A stretch of DNA of 64,000 nucleotides from Algoriphagus sp. AGSA1 (lineage in GTDB: Bacteria > Bacteroidota > Bacteroidia > Cytophagales > Cyclobacteriaceae): positions 1 to 64,000 of the forward strand of contig NZ_JAJUWR010000031.1 of NCBI RefSeq assembly GCF_021390545.1. The letters run 5' to 3'. Shown here piece after piece: positions 24,651 through 33,944 of the stretch. Below the pieces are notes generated by a model. The model was not told the DNA's origin. It saw nothing but the letters and a program-made list of their open reading frames with translations, and searched no databases. The translations under genes and the position numbers were made by a program. Each line of letters opens with the position of its first letter. The stretch's first letter is position 1.

Positions 24651-26453
24651 ATGAAAAAACATCTATTCACATGCTTCCTGGCATCGCTATTCCTGTACGG
24701 AAGTGAATTAAAGGCACAGGTTGATGTGTCGCCCATAGGGGCGGATTTTCTTCATAGGTCTGTGCCCCAAGTCTCCCCTGAACAAGGAGACCTTCATCGG
24801 GGCGGGGAGACCCGTCCCGATACTCTGCCGGAGGATGGTAGTTTGGTTGATTACTCCGGAATCCATGGGCAGGAGGGCGAAAGTCCTTCTGCTTTTGATA
24901 CGCTTGGGTCCGCTGTGGTCTGGGGGATGGTGTCCGAATATTCTGACAGGGACGTAGTTTTTCTGGAGGTTTATCAGGATTACTATTTCAATTCGGCCAA
25001 TGCACCCGAATCCAGTTTTGTCACCATGCCGCTGGCGCCGGGGAAACTGATGGAAGGGGCTTATCCCAAGGATAAAATCTTCCAATACAATCTATTGGAC
25101 ATGGAGGGGAATCACTGGCTTTCCCTGAAACTCAAAGGCTCTGGATATATCCTGGACAGGATGCTGATACAGCCGGGTGATTCTGTCCAGGTCTATATTG
25201 ATCTGGAAAAAACACAGGTGATGTTTGCCGGTCCCCAGGCAGATAAATTCAAGTTTCAATATGGATTGCAGTTGCTGGAGCGGGAATATTATTTGGACAG
25301 GGACCGTGTCATGGTTACCGATGGGGTAGAGAAAATCATGAATGATCCGGTGCATGGCAAAGATTACCGAGAGGTGATGTTGGGTGCAGGACCCAAAATG
25401 ACATTTATCACCAGAGGAGCGGAGGAACTGACCAGAATAAGAAGTTTTGATCCCTACGCCAAAGGAGGGGTGCTTGCTGTTAAGGCCGCTTTCATTGAGA
25501 CTTGGGAAGACCGCCTAGACGGAGATTACCTGGCCTTCTTTAAAAGAGAGGGGCAATTGGATGAGTGGAGAAAGCATCTGGGCAAAATCAACAACGCTTT
25601 GAAGTTTGCGGAAATCCGTGGGGACAGTTCGATGATAGCCTCTTTGACCACCCTAGGGAAGGAGCGACTTCAGTTGGCTGAACAGGAAGTGGAGAATTGG
25701 CTGTTTGCTTTCTCTGCTGAGCTGATGGAATATACCGACCTGAAGACACGGCTAGCCAGCCGGTTGTCCGGTAAACCTGATCTGGATATTATCCAGTCCA
25801 TCACACCTGACTGGCTGAGGGAAAAAGCACTGGTCAGGAAGTTCTATAAGGCGTATGAATCCATCGAGAATGTGGATGCCTCCCTACTGGATGCACTGGG
25901 TACAGTGAATGGGGGAGATGCCCATGATCTGCTTACTGCACTTGCCAAACTCAAAAGTACCGGGTCACCGGTGAGCGGATTTGAATTTCTTTCCAGGCAA
26001 GGGGATCCGGTGTCTCTGGAAGAACTGGACGCCGAACTGTTTTTTGTTGAGTTCTGGATTACCGGTTGCAAGGCCTGTGTGGCATTCAAAGAAAATACAC
26101 TTACGCAGATACAGGAAAAGTTCGGGGAGGATCCCAGGCTTAAGGTGATCACCGTGTCTGCAGATTTTACCCGGGAGGTATGGGAGAAAAGCCTGCAGTC
26201 GAATAAATACACCCTGCCTGGATTCACCAATTTATATACAGGAGAGGGAAACAGAAAACATCCATTCCTGAGGGAGTATGGCATCAGAACATTCCCGAAC
26301 AGAATTATTCTTGATGGAGAAGGCAGGATACTAATGGTTTCCAATGTGCCTTTCAGCGGAGATGAACTGATCCCGCTGATACAGGGATACCTGGAGAAAT
26401 CCTCCCTGTCTGTTTCTGAATCTGAACTACACAACAAACAAACCATAGAATGA
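24651..26453 (+). CDS. Secreted TlpA-like thioredoxin domain protein
   Basis: This 600-residue protein has a signal peptide (1-22, ending LKA before QVDVSP) and a long N-terminal region without a recognised domain. A C-terminal thioredoxin fold follows (about 445-585) with GCKAC, active-site Cys473 and Cys476, and a cis-proline-type RTFPNRIIL segment. Proteins of this type reduce disulphides in the periplasm. Its stop overlaps the start of the SusC gene by ATGA, so it is co-translated with an outer-membrane transporter. Supply of reduced or folded peptides to that transporter is a context-based guess. Confidence 0.88.
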   Translation: MKKHLFTCFLASLFLYGSELKAQVDVSPIGADFLHRSVPQVSPEQGDLHRGGETRPDTLPEDGSLVDYSGIHGQEGESPSAFDTLGSAVVWGMVSEYSDRDVVFLEVYQDYYFNSANAPESSFVTMPLAPGKLMEGAYPKDKIFQYNLLDMEGNHWLSLKLKGSGYILDRMLIQPGDSVQVYIDLEKTQVMFAGPQADKFKFQYGLQLLEREYYLDRDRVMVTDGVEKIMNDPVHGKDYREVMLGAGPKMTFITRGAEELTRIRSFDPYAKGGVLAVKAAFIETWEDRLDGDYLAFFKREGQLDEWRKHLGKINNALKFAEIRGDSSMIASLTTLGKERLQLAEQEVENWLFAFSAELMEYTDLKTRLASRLSGKPDLDIIQSITPDWLREKALVRKFYKAYESIENVDASLLDALGTVNGGDAHDLLTALAKLKSTGSPVSGFEFLSRQGDPVSLEELDAELFFVEFWITGCKACVAFKENTLTQIQEKFGEDPRLKVITVSADFTREVWEKSLQSNKYTLPGFTNLYTGEGNRKHPFLREYGIRTFPNRIILDGEGRILMVSNVPFSGDELIPLIQGYLEKSSLSVSESELHNKQTIE

Positions 26454-29400
26454 AAAAAATACTACTACTCTGCTGTTGCCTAGTCTTGGCATTGGGTTAC
26501 AGCCATGCCCAGGAGCTGTTCCCGGTGAACGGCACAATTATGATCGAAGGGGAAAACGAACCCCTGGCAGGAGCCACCGTACGGGTGAAAGACACCGATA
26601 TACTTCTTATCACAAAAGAAGACGGCTCCTTCAGTATGGAGTTGGAAATGGGAACGTATATGTTCCAGGTTGGCTTTATTGGCTTTGTTGCCAAAACAAT
26701 TTCTGTGGAAGTGCCTAGCTCCGCTCCCTTGGTAATTTTTCTTACGCCTGAACTGCTGAGCCTGGAGGGGGTGGAAGTCTTGTCCACGGGGTATCAGGAA
26801 CTGCCCGCAGAGCGCGCGACAGGTTCATTTTCCCAGGTGGACAATGAGCTGTTTAACAGGAGTGTAAGCCCTGATTTTATTTCCAGGTTGGAGAATGTGA
26901 CTTCAGGACTTGTATTCAACACTACAGGAGGACAGGCGGACAAGATAAGCATCCGAGGCAGGAGTACCCTGTATGCCGATACGCAACCTTTGGTGATACT
27001 GGACAATTTTCCATACGACGGGCCATTGGAGAATATAAACCCCAATGACATTGAATCAGTGACTGTGCTGAAAGATGCCGCGGCAGCTTCCATATGGGGA
27101 GCCAGGGCAGGCAATGGGGTCATCGTGGTCACCACCAAAAAAGGGGGATACGGCCAGCCTCTACAGGTATCCTTCAATGCAAATGTAAACATCCGCGAAA
27201 AACCGGATCCATACTACCAGCAAAGGATGACATCCGCTGAATACATTGAGGTGGAGCGCCTGCTTTATAGCAGGAATTATTACAGTTCCGCAATTTCATC
27301 CGCGGCTAAATCACCGATCACACCGGGAGTGGAAATCCTGTACGGTATGGAGCAGGGAACAATACCCGAACAGGAAGGAGAAAGACAGTTGGCGGCACTG
27401 GCAGCCCATGACATCAGGGATGACTTTAACAGCTATTATTATAAGCCTGCTGTGTTTCAGCAGTATGCACTTCAGCTATCAGGGGGAACTGGAAGCCAGC
27501 TTTTCGGACTTTCAATGGGATTTGACAACAGTTCACTTGACCTGAGGGAAAACAAGGATAGCAGGGTCACAGTCCGTGCAAACCATGAGATAAATTTCCT
27601 CAAGGACAGGGTGAAATTCACAAACCTGATAAACCTTGTCCAGAACAGAAGCCAAAAAAACAATGAAGGTCCAGGCTCGGTTGTCTTCACCGGCCTTATC
27701 GATACCTATCCTTATGCACGTTTATCTGATGATCAGGGAAACCCGCTGTCCTTGGTAAGGGATTACCGGGCTTCCTATGTGCAGCAGGCGGAAGATTTGG
27801 GACTGTTGAACTGGGAATATAATCCGCTGAACGAAATAGGGCTTTCCCCGGAAACCGGCACTGCCCAGGAGATCAGATTGACATCGGGCATGAGTGGGCA
27901 GATCGCCAAAGGATTAACCGCTGAGTTGTCCTATCAGTACTGGAACAGAACGAATTATCAAAAGCAACAGTACTCCCAGGCAAGCTATTATACCCGGAAC
28001 CTGATCAACTCATTTACCCAGCAGGATGGGGAGGGAGAGTTGTCCTATGCGATCCCTAAAGGGGATATCCTGGATGAATCGAATACCCGGGCTGAGAGCC
28101 AGCAGTTCCGGACTATGCTCCGTTATTCCGCTGTCTGGGGGCGTCATGAGCTGAATATGTTGGCTGGCTTTGAAGCCAAAAAGATGCAGACAAATTCCTC
28201 CTCTCACCGATATTACGGTTACCTGCCTGAACTTGCTGCATCTGGTTTGATAGATTACCAAACTCGCTTTCCGTATTTCCACAATCCAGGAAGGTCTAGT
28301 ACCATTTCTTCCGGTGACGGACTTTCGGATTTGAGTGACAGGTTTCTGTCCTATTATTTCAATGTAGGTTATTCTTACAATAACTTATTGGACTTTACTT
28401 CAAGTCTGAGACGGGACCAGTCCAACCTTTTTGGCGTGAAATCCAACCAGCGTGGCGTTCCTTTGGGGTCGGTAGGTCTTGGATGGACGCTAAGTCAGAT
28501 GGGCTTTTATATATGGGATGCATTGCCTTATGTTAAATTGAGATCCTCATTTGGATATAACGGTAATATCGACAGGACGCTTACGGGGGAAACCACCGCC
28601 ATATTCCTGACTTCCTCAGGTTCTTCTGCCAATCCCGGACTTCCCTATGCCCGAATCTTAAATCCTCCCTATCCCAATTTGAGATGGGAACGAATCAAGA
28701 TCATCAATACGGGACTGGATGTGGAAAGTAAATCCGGTAGGATAGGAGCCAGTCTGGAATTTTATTGGAAACAGGGACTGGACTTGATCTCTGATACCCC
28801 TTTGCCTGTTTCCAGTGGATTGGACAAGTTTCGGGGAAATGCGGCCAATACAAGAAGTCATGGCGTTGATTTGCTATTGAATACCATTAACCTCCAAAGC
28901 GCTGTGACATGGAGTACCCAGTGGCTGTTCAGCACAAACAAGGAGGTGGTCAGTAAGTATCTATTGGAGTCGACACCGATAAATATTCTTATTGATGGAG
29001 GTGGAGGCAGCGGAGTCTTTTCCCCCGTAGAGGGCTACCCTCTCTTTCCAATATTCAGTTATAAGTGGGCCGGATTGGATCCGGACACAGGCAATCCAAT
29101 GGGTTACCTCGATGGAAATCCCTCGGATGACTTCCTGTCCATCTATAGAAGTTCAACAACAGATGATCTGGTCTACCACGGTTCAGCTAAGCCCACTGTA
29201 TTCGGGTCTGTAAGAAACACCTTCAGTTACGGTGGATTCAGCCTTTCCTTTACGCTATCTTACAAATTTGGATATTACTATCGAAGGGAATCTGTACGGT
29301 ATAGTTCCCTGCTTACCGGAACACCGGGGCATTCGGATTATAGCAAAAGATGGCAAAATCCTGGGGATGAATTAGGGACCAGTGTACCCTCACTTCCTGA

Positions 29401-29665
29401 TGTGAGGAACAGTGTCAGGGATTACCTATATCTCTATTCAGAAGCTTTGGTGGAAAAGGGAGACCACATCCGATTACAGGATATCAGCTTCTCCTATAAA
29501 TTCCCCGGTTCATCCAAGGGCAAGGTCTTTTCCAATCTGGAAATATACAGCTACCTGAATAACCTGGCCATACTCTGGAAGGCATCTGACGATCCCTTGG
29601 ATCCGGACTTCAGGACAATGAGACCATTGCGCTCAGTTGCTTTTGGAATCAGGGGAACCTTCTGA
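26450..29665 (+). CDS. SusC/RagA-type TonB-linked outer-membrane transporter
   Basis: This 1071-residue protein has a signal peptide (1-20) and a carboxypeptidase-regulatory-like domain (about 25-100, PLAGATVRVKDTDILLITKE). A TonB plug follows (about 115-230, ISIRGRSTLYADTQPLVILD, AAASIWGARAGNGVIVVTTK), then a long beta barrel ending in aromatic GIRGTF. With the SusD lipoprotein encoded 160 bp downstream it should form a pedal-bin importer for glycans or peptides, powered by TonB. No glycoside hydrolase is near. The neighbouring thioredoxin and MauE-like genes fit a peptide cargo better than a polysaccharide (inference). Length is normal. Confidence 0.95.
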   Translation: MKKILLLCCCLVLALGYSHAQELFPVNGTIMIEGENEPLAGATVRVKDTDILLITKEDGSFSMELEMGTYMFQVGFIGFVAKTISVEVPSSAPLVIFLTPELLSLEGVEVLSTGYQELPAERATGSFSQVDNELFNRSVSPDFISRLENVTSGLVFNTTGGQADKISIRGRSTLYADTQPLVILDNFPYDGPLENINPNDIESVTVLKDAAAASIWGARAGNGVIVVTTKKGGYGQPLQVSFNANVNIREKPDPYYQQRMTSAEYIEVERLLYSRNYYSSAISSAAKSPITPGVEILYGMEQGTIPEQEGERQLAALAAHDIRDDFNSYYYKPAVFQQYALQLSGGTGSQLFGLSMGFDNSSLDLRENKDSRVTVRANHEINFLKDRVKFTNLINLVQNRSQKNNEGPGSVVFTGLIDTYPYARLSDDQGNPLSLVRDYRASYVQQAEDLGLLNWEYNPLNEIGLSPETGTAQEIRLTSGMSGQIAKGLTAELSYQYWNRTNYQKQQYSQASYYTRNLINSFTQQDGEGELSYAIPKGDILDESNTRAESQQFRTMLRYSAVWGRHELNMLAGFEAKKMQTNSSSHRYYGYLPELAASGLIDYQTRFPYFHNPGRSSTISSGDGLSDLSDRFLSYYFNVGYSYNNLLDFTSSLRRDQSNLFGVKSNQRGVPLGSVGLGWTLSQMGFYIWDALPYVKLRSSFGYNGNIDRTLTGETTAIFLTSSGSSANPGLPYARILNPPYPNLRWERIKIINTGLDVESKSGRIGASLEFYWKQGLDLISDTPLPVSSGLDKFRGNAANTRSHGVDLLLNTINLQSAVTWSTQWLFSTNKEVVSKYLLESTPINILIDGGGGSGVFSPVEGYPLFPIFSYKWAGLDPDTGNPMGYLDGNPSDDFLSIYRSSTTDDLVYHGSAKPTVFGSVRNTFSYGGFSLSFTLSYKFGYYYRRESVRYSSLLTGTPGHSDYSKRWQNPGDELGTSVPSLPDVRNSVRDYLYLYSEALVEKGDHIRLQDISFSYKFPGSSKGKVFSNLEIYSYLNNLAILWKASDDPLDPDFRTMRPLRSVAFGIRGTF

Positions 29666-29824
29666 CGGGGTTCCCGGGAAACTCCCTTTACAGGCAGTAT
29701 GGAAGTTTCTTACACTTTCCGGGGACCTTATTTATTTCTGGTAGGGGAAACTTCCGGTTGAATTGACTGAAGTACCCAACATCAATGAATTTTATGCTGA
29801 GCATATCAACAAAATTGGATAAAA

Positions 29825-31177
29825 ATGAAAACACCTATAAAAAATACCTGGCTGATCGTATTGATCACCCTATCTTTCGCCTGTGAGGGATTCCTGGATG
29901 AAAGACCGAATAAGAAAATTCTTGTACCCACCACATTGGAGGATTTACGGGCAATGCTGGACAATACTTCTGACATGAATGTGGTTCCGGCTTTTGGGCT
30001 GTTGGGTTCGGATGACTTGCTTATCTCGGATGCTGGATGGGCAGGCCTGTCCACCACTTCTGAACAGAACGCCTACATTTTTGCCGAAGAAGTGTTTGAA
30101 GGGACCACTTCGGCAGATTGGGCACGTATGTACAGGCAGATTTTTGTGGCCAACGTAGTCATTGGTCAAATTGGTCCCGGGCAGCAAACCAATGAGTTGT
30201 TCGGAGAGGCGCTTTTTCATAGAGCCCATGCCCATTTTATGCTGGTCCAGCTGTTTGCTGCACCGTACAATTCCCAGACAGCTGGGCTTGACCTGGCAAT
30301 TCCCCTCCGTCTTAATCCAGATATGCAGGAAAAGGCACCACGAGTGGATATGGCGACATACTATAGTCAAATACTCACTGACTTGGAGGATGCGTTTGAA
30401 ATGCTTCCTGCTTATTATTCCATTAAGAGCCGGCCGTCAAAAATTGCAGCAAAAGCTTTACAGGCACGGGTTTATCTGACTATGGGAGAATATGAGAAGG
30501 CAGAACTGGCAGCAGACTATGTTTTGGGTTCCCCAGACCATGAGCTGTTGGAATACGGTAAACTGGACTCCCTTAAGACCTATCCCTTTGCTACCTATAA
30601 TGCTGAAGTAATCTTCCACAGCTCAGTGCTTTCCCATAGTTATCTCAGTGATGGAAATGTCAATGTTTGGATCCATCCTGATATTTACGGTTCGTATGCT
30701 GTAAATGACTTAAGGAAAAATCTATTTGGGAATAAAAGAAGTAATGGGGGCGTATCCTTTAAGGGTCAATATACGGGTGATTTTTCCAGGTTTGGTGGAT
30801 TGGCTTTGGATGAGGTTTACTTTATAAAGGCTGAATGCCTGGCACGCTCAGGTGAAAATTCAAGTGCTTTGGAAGTCTTGGATCAAATTCTGGTCACCAG
30901 GTATATTGACGGTACCTATGTTCCATATTCTGAAAATATGCCGGATGATGTGCTGGGTGAAGTATTGAATGAAAAAAGGAAAAGCCTGATCTACCGAGGA
31001 GTAAACTGGATTGATTTGAGGAGATTGAATATGGAAAGCACGTATGCCAGAACAATTAAAAGGACGGTTGAACAACAACAATACATCCTGACTCCAGGAA
31101 GCAAAAAGTATGTATATCCTATTCCTGACAGCGAAGTGAACCTCAATCCTATTCCAAACAATGACAGAAGTGGCTAA
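29825..31177 (+). CDS. SusD/RagB-type surface lipoprotein
   Basis: This 450-residue protein has a lipoprotein signal (LITLSFAC, Cys20). A SusD fold follows: N-terminal LDERPNKKILVPTTLEDLRA, TPR-like helices (ALFHRAHAHFMLVQLFAAPY, AAKALQARVYLTMGEYEKAE), and the C-terminal ECLARSGENSSALEVLDQIL and EKRKSLIYRGVNWIDLRRLN. It binds substrate on the cell surface as the lid of the preceding SusC barrel. It is followed by a bidirectional terminator at 31206-31241. Confidence 0.94.
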   Translation: MKTPIKNTWLIVLITLSFACEGFLDERPNKKILVPTTLEDLRAMLDNTSDMNVVPAFGLLGSDDLLISDAGWAGLSTTSEQNAYIFAEEVFEGTTSADWARMYRQIFVANVVIGQIGPGQQTNELFGEALFHRAHAHFMLVQLFAAPYNSQTAGLDLAIPLRLNPDMQEKAPRVDMATYYSQILTDLEDAFEMLPAYYSIKSRPSKIAAKALQARVYLTMGEYEKAELAADYVLGSPDHELLEYGKLDSLKTYPFATYNAEVIFHSSVLSHSYLSDGNVNVWIHPDIYGSYAVNDLRKNLFGNKRSNGGVSFKGQYTGDFSRFGGLALDEVYFIKAECLARSGENSSALEVLDQILVTRYIDGTYVPYSENMPDDVLGEVLNEKRKSLIYRGVNWIDLRRLNMESTYARTIKRTVEQQQYILTPGSKKYVYPIPDSEVNLNPIPNNDRSG

Positions 31178-31205
31178 TATATAAGTGGTTAATACAGAGT
31201 TAGTT

Positions 31206-31241
31206 AATAAAAGGGAGGATTTCTCCTCCCTCCTTTTAAGG
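31206..31241. terminator. Bidirectional terminator between SusD and DUF6520-like gene
   Basis: AGGGAGGA (31212-31219) pairs with TCCTCCCT (31224-31231). An A-run lies on the left and TCCTTTT on the right, so it can end transcripts from both converging genes. Confidence 0.8.
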
Positions 31242-31487
31242 TTTCCAGGCAAAAGTACCTGATTCAATTACTGTCCCATTTGGAGCATCGTAGAGACACT
31301 CTCCGTCATCTGAGCAGGTATAATCCACCCCCAATGTAAGTTCTGTGACATTGATGAATTCCATAGGATCATCTGGGTCACGGGCATATTGTTCGGCTGG
31401 AAGTGGGTTTGCGAAATTCATGGCCATGGCCAGTGTTGCTCCGAACACTAATCCCAGTGCGGGGAGCAGGTTTTTTAGTGATTTCAT
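31236..31487 (-). CDS. DUF6520-like small secreted protein
   Basis: From the start giving MKSLKNLLPALGLVFGATLA the protein has 83 residues. An in-frame ATG 13 codons upstream is less likely because it would precede the signal peptide with polar residues. After a signal peptide (about 1-21, ending AMA), the mature peptide is acidic with two cysteines (CSDDGEC) and ends in GTVIESGTFAWKP. This is the pattern of DUF6520, small exported proteins common in Bacteroidota and often near MauE/DoxX-like genes, as here. Function is unknown. A Cys pair beside thioredoxin and MauE-like genes suggests a disulphide. Confidence 0.75.
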   Translation of the reverse strand: MKSLKNLLPALGLVFGATLAMAMNFANPLPAEQYARDPDDPMEFINVTELTLGVDYTCSDDGECLYDAPNGTVIESGTFAWKP

Positions 31488-32587
31488 AATTGAGTGGTTT
31501 TTGGGAGTTGCCTCCCAGTTAAACATAAATTATATTTAATCCACTGATCCGGAGTCCCTTCCGAGGACTTTATCCTTCTTGAGGAATCCGCCCAAGGACT
31601 CCGGTCCAGCGGGTGAACCGTCCGGGTAGCCCCGGTCTGGGAGTCGGTCCCGCTCCCCGCACCGCCGAGTGTGGACTGGCCTTTCTACTCCCAGTCTTAG
31701 AAAGGAGCGGTGCACTGATCTTGCTAATGGGAAGATTTATATCCCATGAAAATGCTATTTTTCTGGGTTGGGGCCTTCAGCAGCCCTGCCCTTTTTTTAG
31801 TTCTTGGTATATTGGATTCTTATAACTATCTTATAGTGTGAGAGTTGCTTGATTGCCCTGTGATCACCTAAGCAGGGGACTTTTCAGAGTTCCCTGTTTT
31901 TTTATGCTGATCGGGATTTGTAATCCCGATCCCAAACCGTAGGATTTCCAATCCGATAATTCACAAACGCTGCAGACCTCCTCGGGACAGGCTTACGTAC
32001 TGCCACCATACTTCATGTCCGAGGCAATGGCCTTATTATCTTTTTTGACCTAGGGTTACACCCTTCGTTCCTCAGGTCTCCACCCTAGGCTATTACAAGT
32101 CACCCCGTTGGGGTTCTCCTAATTTTTCAATCCGCCACGGCGGACTAGTTCTTCAAACCAGCTCGCGCAAGTCTCCTGACTTGTGCGGTGGATAATGCAG
32201 TCTCCCGACTGCTTTTAGTTGATAGGTAAACTTTCCAATTCAACATGTATTTGTTGCTCGACTTCCGATAATCGTTGTGATGTTATCCTAGGATTTCCAA
32301 TCCGATAATTCACAAACGCTGCAGACCTCCTCGGGACAAGCCTTTGTCTTATCACTATGTCCCATGTCCGAGGGGCAATGGCCTTTTGGTCTTTTTTACG
32401 CCGGGTTAAAACCCGGTGCTCCGCCACGGCGGACAAGTTACAACATCTGCCATGCCTACGGCATTGCTCCGTTTCCACAGGGTTCTGAAGATCAATCAAT
32501 CCAAATTTTCATCACCTGTCCAGCTTAACCTTTAACTTTTAACCTTTAACTTTTAACCCTTAACTTTTAACCCTTAACTTTTTTATC
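31488..32587. repeat. Gene-free 1.1 kb with a duplicated repeat and hairpins
   Basis: No gene is seen. Two related blocks occur at about 31942-32150 and 32288-32440. Both start GGATTTCCAATCCGATAATT, share CACAAACGCTGCAGACCTCC and a CGAG(G)GGCAATGGCCTT-like part, and end with the palindrome TCCGCCACGGCGGAC. The stretch 32527-32580 holds several copies of a short unit like AACCTTTAACTTTT. A terminator-like hairpin lies at 31873-31907. Confidence 0.65.
31873..31907 (+). terminator. Hairpin with T-run
   Basis: CAGGGGAC pairs with GTTCCCTG around a short loop, followed by seven T. It resembles a rho-independent terminator on the + strand, though no + strand gene lies directly before it. Confidence 0.5.
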
Positions 32588-33019
32588 CTATAAGATCTCC
32601 GTGCTCTTCATATTTCCTCTGTGCTCATTTACCACCAATCCCCACACCGCCACCCCAATAAACCCCAGATTCAACCAAAAATGCGGCGCCCAGCCCAGAC
32701 TCTCCAATATCCCCGCACAGTTGCACGGTACCCTGGGAAATGCTCCTACCCAGATCAGTCCCACATAAGTAATAAATACGGTCAGCAGTAAGGTGCTGCC
32801 TAGGTATCCCCACCAGCGCGTCACCGAAAAGAGCAGGAGCCCGGCGACCAGCAACTCTGTTAGTGGCACTGCATAAGCCAATACTTCCGCTAGCTCAGCT
32901 GGAAAGGTTTGATTACGAAAAGCATTCCTGCTTGCCCCAAACCGAAGGAGTTTGTCCATGCCGGTATAAATCCACAAGAGGATTAATAGTGCAGGGGGTA
33001 ATTTTGATAGGTTGTCCAT
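32588..33019 (-). CDS. MauE/DoxX-like redox-associated membrane protein
   Basis: The chosen start gives MDNLSKLPPALLIL and 143 residues. A longer frame starting 23 codons upstream is possible but lacks features. Four membrane helices are predicted (about 8-24, 48-68, 72-95, 115-135). VPCNCAGILE (about 99-108) carries the CxC-type cysteines seen in MauE-like proteins, which assist disulphide formation in exported proteins. Its neighbours (TlpA-like thioredoxin and a two-cysteine DUF6520-like peptide) fit such a role. Confidence 0.78.
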   Translation of the reverse strand: MDNLSKLPPALLILLWIYTGMDKLLRFGASRNAFRNQTFPAELAEVLAYAVPLTELLVAGLLLFSVTRWWGYLGSTLLLTVFITYVGLIWVGAFPRVPCNCAGILESLGWAPHFWLNLGFIGVAVWGLVVNEHRGNMKSTEIL

Positions 33020-33649
33020 TATTGTCGGTATTGTCCATGATATTCGTGTGGCTTTTATGTGTGTATTTCTTTCTATTTTCTTTAACAAGCTGTAAATCAG
33101 TTGTCAGTGAAGGTAGTTTTTGGTTTTTATGCTGTAATAAATGTCTGGAGAAATAGAATCCAATAGCAAGGATCTGGCGAACATGGCGGGCTTTTAGGTG
33201 AAACTTACACCCACACGTTCTTTTTGAGCTGATGCAACGTATGGTATGAGTTACTATTTTTGGCAGGATGGCGTCTGAATCCGGATCATTTTCTATGAAT
33301 GACCGCCATAACTGATTAAAGATTAGTCAATTGAACTGTTATACGATTCAGAATTTGAAGAAAAAATATTGTGCAGTAAATTATAGTGATTATCTTAGTT
33401 TGATTTAAAGTTTGATTACTTTTTCGGACTAATCATTCCTTGTAAAGGTGGAACTTCATGGGAATGGTAAGGTGGATCTGTCTGAAGTATGTTGCTGAGT
33501 CTGTCGGAATCGAGCTGTATAGACAGATAGTGGCTGAGGAATTCTTTCTTCCCATGCTACTGCACAGGGATTTTCCATCTGTTTCCTTAAAAGTAGCCAG
33601 CAATTTTAGTGTGCAACTGTCAGTACTATAGCGCACTGTTGGTAGTGTA

Positions 33650-33680
33650 TAAAAAAACCTGCCCCGTGGCAGGTCTTTTA
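33650..33680 (-). terminator. Terminator for a minus-strand transcript
   Basis: ACCTGCC (33657-33663) and GGCAGGT (33668-33674) form a perfect 7-bp stem with a CCGT loop. Read on the minus strand it is followed by seven T. It implies that something between it and the start of the kinase gene is transcribed leftward. Confidence 0.75.
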
Positions 33681-33709
33681 GAACCGGGGATTTTTTGATG
33701 TTTATTATC

Positions 33710-33898
33710 TTAAAATATACCGGTACAGCTGTTGACTTCAGCAGAAGTCCTTCTAAAACATATCAGTTCGGATGCTCCGATTAAGCACGGGTAATGGTAG
33801 TACGGCACTCCCTGAAGAAGCTTCTTGTAGCCTTTCCTTTGTTGTTGCTTTTTTTCTGATAACTGATTTTCCTGATGGATAAGAGTGCCTTTTGACAT
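33710..33898 (-). CDS. Possible small peptide gene, candidate RiPP precursor
   Basis: The 62-residue frame starts MSKGTLIHQENQLSEKKQQQ and ends GASELICFRRTSAEVNSCTG, I, F. The last ~25 residues hold three Cys and several Ser/Thr after a charged leader-like part, which is the general shape of a lanthipeptide precursor. It ends 36 bp before a strong terminator and lies 1.8 kb from a LanB-type gene. Against it, two other short frames overlap (including 33781-33924 starting MINKQSLDEC), no clear ribosome-binding site is seen, and I know no family match. This is a guess to be tested. Confidence 0.25.
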   Translation of the reverse strand: MSKGTLIHQENQLSEKKQQQRKGYKKLLQGVPYYHYPCLIGASELICFRRTSAEVNSCTGIF

Positions 33899-33944
33899 TC
33901 ATCCAATGATTGTTTGTTGATCATAACGTATAATTTTTTGTACC

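Larger units (their letters stand above)
33089..33944. other. 856-bp stretch with terminator and one possible small gene
   Basis: No large gene is present. Left of 33640 nothing is recognised. At 33657-33674 a strong hairpin ends a minus-strand transcript. Upstream of that hairpin (33690-33930, minus strand) three short frames overlap, and the most interesting is described separately at 33710-33898. Confidence 0.5.
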
